64,000 nucleotides of DNA from a filamentous cyanobacterium ESFC-1 (GTDB lineage Bacteria > Cyanobacteriota > Cyanobacteriia > Cyanobacteriales > Spirulinaceae). Position numbers and translations under genes: made by a program. Within the stretch, counting starts at the first letter, position 1. Every line of letters starts with the position of its first letter. Where the stretch lies: positions 4,309,987-4,373,986 of the forward strand of contig KB904821.1 of assembly GCA_000380225.1 (NCBI GenBank), written 5' to 3'. Below the pieces are notes generated by a model. That model had not been told where the DNA came from. It worked only from the letters and a program-made list of their open reading frames with translations, and searched no databases. This document shows, one piece after another, positions 16,234-23,696 of this stretch.

Positions 16234-17565
16234 TTATCTCAAAGTCGCTCTCAATTCTTGAGCCAACCAAGTTGCTTCAGCTTGGCTGGTAGTTATTAAT
16301 TGGGTTTTGCGGGTCGTCGCTTTTTCATCGTCAGAAAGACTAGATTTATTAATAAAAATAATCACTTTGTTTTGATGAACTCGAATTTTGTTGATAGCAG
16401 ATTTTTGGATTGTTTCCGATGAACCATAAATGGAGGGCATTTGTAATGTCACTTCATTTTTTCTTATAATAATCTTAGTCTTATCCATAGGAATAATCAG
16501 GGAGCCAACAAAATTGGTTAATATAAAAATAAACCACAGGAACAAAAAACTAAGATTATTAAAAGAAAGCATCAATAATGACACAAAAAAAGTTACTTTA
16601 GCAAAGACAAATATCTTTTCATAGGCTTCTAATGTGGCAATCAGGCGTGAAGGAATCATAAATTCGAGAGCATCGGCAGTTTGTTTGATCGCAATTCGAC
16701 TTCTCGTTGGTTGCGTGATTCTCGCTTTTACGGGGGGAACATAGGTCGGAAGGCGATCGCGGCTTTCTAGGGCATCGAGGGCTTCTGTCGCTAATTTTGC
16801 CCGGCGATCGAGGCTGGGTTCAAGTAACCATTTGAGCCAATTAACCAGATGAGAACTCAGGTTAACTTCCCCTTCAAAATCAATACGAAACTCTTTTTGC
16901 GGTAAATCTGAGGGGGCTTTTCCTGACGCGATCGCGACTAAAGTTGCGGCCAAACCATACAAATCTGAAGCGGGATCAGCCTTTCCGCCAAACTGTTCGG
17001 GAGCCATATATCCATAGGTTCCCACAATTGTCATCGTTTGACCGACTGGGGTAGCACTATGGGTTTTCACCGAGTCAAAATCGACGAGATAAATTTGTCC
17101 GACAGAGTTGCTACTTTCTTCTCCTAGTAATATATTACTGGGCTTAATATCGCGGTGCAAAATGGGTGGATGCAGTTGTTGCAAATAAATTAAAATTTCT
17201 AAAACTTGACGGGCAATTTGACTAATTTCTACTTCCCTAAAACTGCGTCCTCGGTCGATATATTCTTGAATCGAAGGGGCTTCAATATAGCGTTGAACTT
17301 GAGCAAATCCTTCGGTTTCATCCAGGGTTACATCAAAGTAATCGAGGTAGCGGGGAATGTGGGGATGGTCTAAGTATTGTAGAGTTTGCGAACCTCTTTC
17401 AAACAGTTTATATTGTTGCCATTCAAAATCTGGCCCAAAAAGCAGAACTTTAACAATAACAAGCTGTTGTGTGGTCAAGTCTGTGGCTAGAAATGTATGT
17501 CTTGCACCTTTGCGGCTAATCTGCTTGTTGAGCTTGTAGCGTTGATTGAGTATCGATGGGTTCAT
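16234..17565 (-). CDS. Serine/threonine protein kinase with C-terminal membrane segments
   Basis: About 443 residues. The start is set at 17565 (MNPSILNQRYKLN), where Pkn2-type cyanobacterial kinases begin. The frame is open 24 codons further upstream. The kinase domain (about 10-270) has the beta-3 lysine in LVIVKVL, the catalytic loop HRDIKPSN and an APE-type motif APEQFGG. The metal-binding DFG is DFD (VDFDSVKT), and the glycine-rich loop is weak (ISRKGARHTF). Two hydrophobic segments near residues 325-365 form a membrane hairpin, followed by a C-terminal beta-rich domain with a basic tail. Substrates are unknown. It stands alone on the minus strand. Confidence 0.87.
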   Translation of the reverse strand: MNPSILNQRYKLNKQISRKGARHTFLATDLTTQQLVIVKVLLFGPDFEWQQYKLFERGSQTLQYLDHPHIPRYLDYFDVTLDETEGFAQVQRYIEAPSIQEYIDRGRSFREVEISQIARQVLEILIYLQQLHPPILHRDIKPSNILLGEESSNSVGQIYLVDFDSVKTHSATPVGQTMTIVGTYGYMAPEQFGGKADPASDLYGLAATLVAIASGKAPSDLPQKEFRIDFEGEVNLSSHLVNWLKWLLEPSLDRRAKLATEALDALESRDRLPTYVPPVKARITQPTRSRIAIKQTADALEFMIPSRLIATLEAYEKIFVFAKVTFFVSLLMLSFNNLSFLFLWFIFILTNFVGSLIIPMDKTKIIIRKNEVTLQMPSIYGSSETIQKSAINKIRVHQNKVIIFINKSSLSDDEKATTRKTQLITTSQAEATWLAQELRATLR

Positions 17566-17719
17566 ACCGGGTTTTAATGTACATATATAGCGTTTTTTGG
17601 AGTTTTGAAGCAAAGTAGATTTTTTATGCGTAGTCAAAACCCTGGCTATTAACGCGATTTTGTTAACTTAATACAGCTTGAACCCATTATTTTCCCGAAA
17701 TTCAGAAGATTGTGTTTTT

Positions 17720-18529
17720 TTAAACAGAATCAGGATCGATACCCATTTGTAAAAGGCGATCGCGCAATTGTTGATTTTTTTGACGTTCTGCTGCTAAATT
17801 AGCCTCAGCTTGTTCGGCTCTTTCTCGCTCTTGTTCGGCTCGTTCTCGCTCCTGTTCGGCTCGTTCGCGTTCGAGATCGCGCTCCTCTTGAGCCAGTAAG
17901 ACCAAATTGCCAGCGCGATCGTAAAAACGCAACCAAATCGCTGTTTCCTTGAGAATCGTTCCTTCCCAAGTTCCCAACCATAATCCCAAACTCTCGCACC
18001 ACAACCAGCCCCGTTCATCAGGGGTTAAGTCTTCGTATTCTCCGGTTCCCTGTAGATTCCAACCTTGTAGAGATTCCCCATCAAAGGGATCGTACACAAA
18101 ATAATCCCGCGTCCGAAAGGTTTCCCCGTAGAGTCGTTTTTTCTCCCTTTTGTCGATATTAGCGGTCGAGGGTGACATAAATTCTACAATTGCGTCCGGG
18201 TAGCGTCCTCCTTCTTCCCAAACAATCCAACTGCGGCGTTCTCTTGTCCCGTCTACATTCAACACCGCGAAAAAATCCGGCCCGCGAAAGTCTTGATTCC
18301 TCACCTGTTCGCTGCTGTAGTAGACAAACATATTCCCACCCGCATAATAATCCTCTCGTTCCCGATAGGCTTGGTGGAGGGACTCGATCAACACATTCAT
18401 GGCCATGCGGTGGCGGTTACTTTCCAACGGTTCTCCGTCGTCGTAGGGTAAATCGGTAGGAGGGAGAGGTATTTCTTCCTCGCTTACTGGATTTTGAGGT
18501 TGGTCTTCACGAACCGATTTAATAGACAT
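17720..18529 (-). CDS. Uma2-family (DUF820) putative restriction-endonuclease-fold protein
   Basis: A 269-residue protein of the Uma2 family, very common in cyanobacteria, with a PD-(D/E)xK nuclease-like core. The core residues are visible: Asp in RGPDFFAV, Glu in IVEFMSPST and Lys in DKREKKRLYGE. The C-terminal 60 residues are a coiled coil built from a repeated RERAEQE unit, an addition seen in many but not all members. The family's biological role is not established. It is often linked to mobile DNA. Nuclease activity is inferred only from the fold. The neighbours are repeat-rich gaps and signalling genes. Confidence 0.87.
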   Translation of the reverse strand: MSIKSVREDQPQNPVSEEEIPLPPTDLPYDDGEPLESNRHRMAMNVLIESLHQAYREREDYYAGGNMFVYYSSEQVRNQDFRGPDFFAVLNVDGTRERRSWIVWEEGGRYPDAIVEFMSPSTANIDKREKKRLYGETFRTRDYFVYDPFDGESLQGWNLQGTGEYEDLTPDERGWLWCESLGLWLGTWEGTILKETAIWLRFYDRAGNLVLLAQEERDLERERAEQERERAEQERERAEQAEANLAAERQKNQQLRDRLLQMGIDPDSV

Positions 18530-18609
18530 TACTCATTTTCCTTCGGTGTCGATAAGAACAAATATACCAAAGTGACATGATGCTGTCGAGGGAGGAATGA
18601 TCAGTTATG

Positions 18610-18733
18610 GTCATGCCAATTAAGTTCCATACATTGACGCTTACTGCTTGAGTCCGTGAAAGCGGACTTTGTCGCATTGGTTCCCCAGATTTTAATCTGC
18701 GGGCGGGCTGTCGGTTCTTATTTAGAATGACTA
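18610..18733. repeat. Dispersed CCAATTAAGTTCC and AGTCCGTGAAAGCGGAC repeats
   Basis: CCAATTAAGTTCCATACATT (18616-18635) matches the sequence at the end of the FecR-domain gene (11127-11148). It is followed by AGTCCGTGAAAGCGGACTTT, then CCCCAGATTTTAATCTGCGG (18651-18711). The latter is a double-hairpin repeat that recurs near 29458-29520 and 30308-30372. In the first locus the AAGTTCC motif is directly followed by the MITE. Here about 97 bp intervene, which suggests nested insertion. Confidence 0.65.
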
Positions 18734-18868
18734 TATAGCAGCAAGCAAAACAGTTAGGACGTTTTGACTCGCAAGGATCGCCCTCACCCCAACCCCTCTC
18801 CCACTCCGAGAGGGGCTTATTTTTTAAGAATGGATGATGTTGTCCTGACCGATTTGGCGGTTGCTATA
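18734..18868. mobile_element. MITE with TATAGCA terminal inverted repeats, copy 2
   Basis: A 135-bp relative of the element at 11149-11276. It starts TATAGCAGCAAGCAAAACAG and ends TTTGGCGGTTGCTATA. The centre again carries the CTCTCCCACTCCGAGAGGGG hairpin and CTTATTTTTTAAGAATGGAT. TATA at both edges is compatible with insertion at TA. No transposase is nearby. Confidence 0.75.
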
Positions 18869-18973
18869 TGAGTTATGAATTGTGAAATTTAGGGGAAAGT
18901 AACCAATAACCAATAACTAACAACGAACAACCAGTCAATCATCGGCAAAACGTTCTTCTTAAATACTCTCTTT

Positions 18974-19127
18974 GAAACTTAAATTCGCTTTTTGACGCTG
19001 AAACCCAGATATATTCTAGTGTTGAGCCTTTTCTAGAGTCTGCCCTATAGGCCAAAGTTTCTGACCCCCTTTGGAGGGGCTTGCATCCCACCTCCCCCCC
19101 GACTGCCGATTGCCGATTGCCCCTTAG
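18974..19127 (-). repeat. Dispersed repeat R1, copy B (reverse orientation)
   Basis: Reverse-oriented copy of the repeat at 8352-8528. It starts GAAACTTAAATTCGCTTTTT, contains GGCCAAAGTTTCTGACCCCC, and ends in GATTGCCGATTGCCCCTTAG, touching the stop codon of the histidine kinase gene that ends at 19131. The short stretch 18898-18935 before it is another AACCAAT run. Confidence 0.8.
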
Positions 19128-19130
19128 AGG

Positions 19131-21350
19131 CTATTGAGACTGCAAAGGAATCGCGATCGCGAACTCTGTACCCCCTTCAGGAAGTGAAGTACACTGGAGG
19201 CTGCCTTGATGCTTTTGGACGGCGATTTGATAGCTCACTGAGAGTCCGAGTCCAGTTCCTTGACCAACGGGCTTCGTAGTAAAGAAGGGATCGAAAATTG
19301 AGTCTCGATGTTTTTCAGAAATACCAACACCATTGTCACGAATATAAACAACCGCTTTGGGGAGATTTTCGTCGCTGCGATCGAGACAGGTTTTAATTTG
19401 AAGTTGTGGCGTGAAGTCGGGCTGTTTTTGTTTTTGTTCTTCTAGGGCATCAATGGCATTTTCAATGATGTTCATGAAGACTTGATTTAATTGACTGGGG
19501 TAACATTCCACTTTGGCTAAGTCCCCGTAGTCTTTGAGCAGTTCAACCGGACAATTAGGATGATATAAACGGCTTTTGAGCAGGACGAGGGTGTTTTCGA
19601 TACCATCGTGAAGATTAACCGCTTTGCGTTCGGCTTCATCTAAGCGGGAGAAATTCCGTAGGGAAATGACAATTTGCCGAATGCGCTCAGTTCCCATTCT
19701 CATGGATTCGAGGAGGTTGGGGAAATCGGCGCGGACAAATTCGTAATCGAGGTTGTCAAGGGCGGCTTGAATGTCTTGGTGGACTTGGGGATGGTGTTGA
19801 TGATAAAGGGAAATGATATCGAGTAAGCTGCTGGTATATTCGGCGGCGTAGGCGATGTTTCCCGCAATAAAGGAGATCGGATTGTTGATTTCGTGGGCAA
19901 TCCCGGCGACCATCTGCCCCAAGCTTGACATTTTTTCGTGTTGGATTAGTTGGGTTTGGGTGCGTTTTAGTTCGTTTAGGGTTTCTTTGAGTTGGGCTTC
20001 GGCTCGCGATCGCTCTTGTAATTCGGCTTGCAGTTGTTCGGCGGTGGCCGCTTGACGAATCGCGATCGCCAATTGCACGCTCAGTTGACGCAACAGTTCA
20101 ATTTCTGAGGTTTCCCAGGTACGGGAACCCGTACAATGATGAGCGATCAGCAAACCCCACAGTTGATCGTTGTGCAACACCGGAACAACGAGATTAGCTT
20201 GAACTTGCATGGTTTCAAGCATTTCCCGGTGACAGGGGGTGAGTTCTTGGGCGTAAACGTCATGAATAGCGCTAACACGACCTTGTTTGTATTTTTTGAC
20301 AAAGTTATCGCGAAAGCATTGGTCTTCTATTTCGAGGTCGAGAATTGAAACAATACCGGGGTTGTGGGATTCGACGACAACGGTTCCACTCCAATCTTCA
20401 TTAAAGCGGTACAACATGGCGCGATCGCATTGCAGGAGTTGGCGGACTTCACTCACCGCCGTATTCATCACTTCATCAAGGGCGAGGGATTCGCGAATGC
20501 GGTTGGCCAGTTCTCCCACCAGTTTTTCCCGTTCGGCCAGCGATCGCAATTGGTGTTCGGTTTGCTTTTGGTCGGTGATATCCTGGGCTGTGACCATCCC
20601 GCCACAAATTTGTCCTTGTTCGTCGTGGGTGGGAACCACATGAACCCAATAAGACCGATGATTATATTCGTATTCGCAGGTCTGAGTTTTGCCTTTGAGG
20701 GCAGCTTGATAGGCATTTTCAAAGGTTTCCACTACATCCGCCGGAAAAACTTCGTAGAGGGTTTTACCTTCTATATCTGTTTTAGTTAGGTTACTATTTT
20801 CTAAGCCTTTACCAACGGCGAGGGTATAGCGATAATCTTGGTCAAATAGGAAGACAATGCCGTTGGGTAGATTGTCCGCCACAATGCGATACAAATATTC
20901 TTGTTTCAGGCGGTTTTGGGAAAGTTCGATGGGTTGCAATAAGATTGCTAAATGGGTGACCTGTCCGGGTTTATCTTCTAGGGGAATGACTTCAACTTCA
21001 ACCCCAGGATTAGGGCGATCGCCCCCAGCGATCAATAAACAAAGTTTGAGTTGACTGGCTGTGGTAATAGCCCTGTGGAGTTGTTCGAGAGCCGCATAAC
21101 TTTGATTCGCGGTTAACCAATCTTCTAAACTGGGGCTGATCGTATCTGAGGGATGGTAGTTGGCGAGTTGCTCAAAGGCACGATTCCACTCAACAATCGG
21201 AATTTGGTTGGGTTGAATGGCAGCGATCGCTACGCCACAAGGTAATGCTGCTAGGGTTTTACGATATAAATTCAGGTCGGGTGAGTTTGATTTTACTGTA
21301 GAGGGTACAGCCCAATCCGCTCTCACCCTATCCTCAGAAAGGTCGATCAT
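19131..21350 (-). CDS. PAS-GAF histidine kinase with DXCF-type cyanobacteriochrome GAF domain
   Basis: A 739-residue orphan sensor kinase. Order of parts: N-terminal PAS-like region (about 25-140), PAS domain (about 150-270), GAF domain (about 285-455), coiled coil, and kinase core with HEINNP (phosphoacceptor H486) and complete N, G1 and G2 boxes. The GAF domain has Cys373 in TPCHREMLE, at the canonical bilin-attachment position, and Cys345 in DQCF, which fits the DXCF motif. The 28-residue spacing between them equals that reported for the blue/green receptor TePixJ. The QVQANLVVPV and LWGLLIAHHC stretches are also typical. It is therefore probably a bilin photoreceptor; bilin binding is unproven. 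The kinase core is a close paralogue of the one at 6208-7737. Confidence 0.88.
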   Translation of the reverse strand: MIDLSEDRVRADWAVPSTVKSNSPDLNLYRKTLAALPCGVAIAAIQPNQIPIVEWNRAFEQLANYHPSDTISPSLEDWLTANQSYAALEQLHRAITTASQLKLCLLIAGGDRPNPGVEVEVIPLEDKPGQVTHLAILLQPIELSQNRLKQEYLYRIVADNLPNGIVFLFDQDYRYTLAVGKGLENSNLTKTDIEGKTLYEVFPADVVETFENAYQAALKGKTQTCEYEYNHRSYWVHVVPTHDEQGQICGGMVTAQDITDQKQTEHQLRSLAEREKLVGELANRIRESLALDEVMNTAVSEVRQLLQCDRAMLYRFNEDWSGTVVVESHNPGIVSILDLEIEDQCFRDNFVKKYKQGRVSAIHDVYAQELTPCHREMLETMQVQANLVVPVLHNDQLWGLLIAHHCTGSRTWETSEIELLRQLSVQLAIAIRQAATAEQLQAELQERSRAEAQLKETLNELKRTQTQLIQHEKMSSLGQMVAGIAHEINNPISFIAGNIAYAAEYTSSLLDIISLYHQHHPQVHQDIQAALDNLDYEFVRADFPNLLESMRMGTERIRQIVISLRNFSRLDEAERKAVNLHDGIENTLVLLKSRLYHPNCPVELLKDYGDLAKVECYPSQLNQVFMNIIENAIDALEEQKQKQPDFTPQLQIKTCLDRSDENLPKAVVYIRDNGVGISEKHRDSIFDPFFTTKPVGQGTGLGLSVSYQIAVQKHQGSLQCTSLPEGGTEFAIAIPLQSQ

Positions 21351-21852
21351 GACACGGTACGTCTTCTATAAAGATTGATAAATTTGTAATGGTAAAATCC
21401 AGAGTTAATACTCTGGTCAACAAAATTAAAATTGGTGATGCGTCCCTGAACAAAGGGTTAGTTAGTCATTTAATTTTTGGGGCGTTTAGCTTGATTAACG
21501 TTAGTTCAGTATTACCCCAATTCTTTATTATTCTATAAACTTCTTGGGTCTGATGCTATGTCTCTATGGATAGAAACTCAAGGAAAGTTGAAATTTTACG
21601 GGTTGTGGATGATGTGATTTTCTCCCCCTTGTCCCACTTTAGACGACTGCCGATACAATAAGCGGGGGAGATTGCGAACAGTTGGTTCGGTTCTACGGCT
21701 GTGAGGGAGATAGCGATCGCGTTATTATCATGCCAGAGAGCCACTATTATAAAGAAAAAATGACTTGTCGAGATATTTTTTCTGGGGCAAGTCTGGGAAA
21801 TATTGGCTCTCAACTAATAATTAACTTTTATGTTGTTAGCGCGGGTCGATTG
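21351..21852. other. 500-bp gap between two divergent kinase genes
   Basis: AT-rich, no repeat family and no credible gene. An open frame upstream of 21853 extends the downstream gene in frame to 21682, but its composition (AT-rich, no family resemblance) argues it is untranslated. The region should contain promoters for both flanking genes. Confidence 0.4.
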
Positions 21853-23373
21853 ATGTTTACTTCTAATCCTATCCTTTTAACCCTTAATGATATTTTACAG
21901 CAGCACGAGCAGGCCACGGGGGCGATCGCACCTCTCCCGGCTTGCGATGCTTCACCGACGACTCAAGCCTTATTACGGGCGCAACGGCAATGGTACGGCG
22001 CAGTGGCGGCGGTGGATTGTCTACTCGCGCGTCTAGGCCAAAAGGCAGATGCTTCTGAGCCTTTAGGCTTAGTCCTGTCGAGTCCCACCCCGGTTTTGAG
22101 CGATCCGTCCTTGTGGCAGCAGTATCGCTTGGGGGTATTTGCTCCGGCCAATTTAGACAGTACCAATCCGCTACAACTCCCTGCCGCTCAGTCTTCTCCT
22201 CGGCGAGCGTCTGCTCCTCCCATTGCCGAATATCCCCTGTTAACGATCGATCCGTTGGCTTCTGAGCAGTTTTGCTTGATTTGGACTCAAGAATTAGCCG
22301 TGGTGATGGTTTTCACCGGCGAAGATAGCGATCGCGCCGCATTTCGTTTTAGCTTCGACCCAGAAATTATCACCCAAGCTTGGCAAAGTTTGCGATCGCG
22401 CCTCGCTTTAACTTGTCCTAAATCCTTGCAATCGCTTGATGATTGTGTAGCGGACATTCCTCTCAACCCGCCAGATTATCGCAGAGTCAGCGAATTTAGT
22501 CGCTTGATGTTAAAAAATCTGCCCGATCTGCCCTTATCTCCTGAAAAGCGCCCAACGAGCGATCGCGCTCATATCCACTCAAACAAGGTTGTGAGCTTGT
22601 CTGACTTGTCGAATCATAGCGACGAGTCCCTCCCCGAATACGAACTCTTACAAGCCCTCACCCACGAAATTCGCACCCCTCTGACCACAATTCGGATGCT
22701 GGCTCGCCTCCTCCTCAAAAAAGGCGAAAGTCTCAACGCCGATGTTCTCAAGCGTCTCGAAGCCATTGACCAAGAATGCACCGAACAAATCAATCGCATG
22801 GAATTGATTTTCCGGGCTGCCGAACTCGAAAGCGCCCCCCGACACCAACAAAATGTGCAACTGGTTCCCATCTCCCTCAAACAAGTCATTCAAGAGCGCA
22901 TCCCCCATTGGCAAAAACAAGCCCAACGACGTAACGTTAACCTCGACATTGTTTTACCCGAAAAACTCCCCACCGTCGTCAGCAACCCCGCCATGCTCGA
23001 TCAAGCCCTGGCAGGATTAATGGAAAGCTTTACCCGCAGCTTACCCACAGGGGGTAGAATGCGTATCCAAGTCACCACCGCCGGGCATCAATTAAAATTA
23101 CAACTAATGTCTCCTGGGGCAGCATTAACCAATTCCCTCAAATCGATGGGACAATTACTGATGTTCCAACCGGAAACCGGAAATTTGAGTTTAAATCTCG
23201 ATGTGACCAAAAACCTATTCCACGCTTTAGGCGGTAAGTTGATTGTCCGTCAACGTCCCCAAAAAGGCGAAGAATTGACCATTTTCTTACCTTTGGGTAA
23301 TGTTACTTCTGACTCTTGTTCTCATTCTTTTGTCTCGAAATCAAAAGAGGGAGTGGGCAGCTTTATTCAGTGA
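21853..23373 (+). CDS. Histidine-kinase-like protein with degenerate ATPase domain
   Basis: About 506 residues from the ATG at 21853. The frame is open to 21682, but the added residues look non-coding. The N-terminal 240 residues resemble a GAF-like sensory region without cysteine motifs. The dimerisation domain is well formed: ALTHEIRTPLTTIRMLARLL, with phosphoacceptor His near residue 271. The following ATPase-like domain lacks the usual N-box asparagine (LDQALAGLMESF) and a G1 DxGxG motif. It ends with strands like GKLIVRQRPQKGEELTIFLP. ATP binding is thus doubtful. It could act as a phosphotransfer scaffold or pseudokinase. No regulator is adjacent. Confidence 0.78.
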   Translation: MFTSNPILLTLNDILQQHEQATGAIAPLPACDASPTTQALLRAQRQWYGAVAAVDCLLARLGQKADASEPLGLVLSSPTPVLSDPSLWQQYRLGVFAPANLDSTNPLQLPAAQSSPRRASAPPIAEYPLLTIDPLASEQFCLIWTQELAVVMVFTGEDSDRAAFRFSFDPEIITQAWQSLRSRLALTCPKSLQSLDDCVADIPLNPPDYRRVSEFSRLMLKNLPDLPLSPEKRPTSDRAHIHSNKVVSLSDLSNHSDESLPEYELLQALTHEIRTPLTTIRMLARLLLKKGESLNADVLKRLEAIDQECTEQINRMELIFRAAELESAPRHQQNVQLVPISLKQVIQERIPHWQKQAQRRNVNLDIVLPEKLPTVVSNPAMLDQALAGLMESFTRSLPTGGRMRIQVTTAGHQLKLQLMSPGAALTNSLKSMGQLLMFQPETGNLSLNLDVTKNLFHALGGKLIVRQRPQKGEELTIFLPLGNVTSDSCSHSFVSKSKEGVGSFIQ

Positions 23374-23375
23374 AC

Positions 23376-23501
23376 AGCATCTAAGGGGCAGTAGGCAATC
23401 GGCAGTCGGCAGTCGGGGGGTTTCTTCAGTTATCAGTTATCAGTTATCAGTTTTGTGGGCAGTGGGCAATCGGCTTGTAGGGGCGGGGTTTCCCCGCCCA
23501 A
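23376..23501 (+). repeat. R1-related repeat and GC-rich hairpin
   Basis: Starts with CATCTAAGGGGCAGTAGGCA, continues GGCAGTCGGCAGTCGGGG, then TTATCAGT units, then GGGCAGTGGGCAATCGGCTT, and ends in the hairpin GGGGCGGGGTTTCCCCGCCC (23480-23499). The last segment, from GGCAATCGG through the hairpin into AACCAAC heptamers, occurs again upstream of the carotenoid oxygenase gene (36367-36420, minus strand). Confidence 0.8.
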
Positions 23502-23696
23502 TAACCAACAACCAACAACCAATAACCAACAACCAATAACCAACAACCAATAACCAACAACCAATAACCAATAACCAACAACCAACAACCAACAACCAAC
23601 AACCAACAACCAACAACCAATAACCAACAACCAATAACCAACAACCAACAACCAATAACCAACAACCAACAACCAATGACCAATGACGAATGACCA
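23502..23696 (+). repeat. AACCAAY heptamer array abutting recG start
   Basis: About 180 bp of AACCAAC and AACCAAT units, changing at the end to CAATGACCAATGACGAATGA. The last unit supplies the ATG (23697-23699) used as the recG start. The recG leader is therefore pure repeat sequence with no Shine-Dalgarno motif. The array is the longest of its type in the window. Confidence 0.92.
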
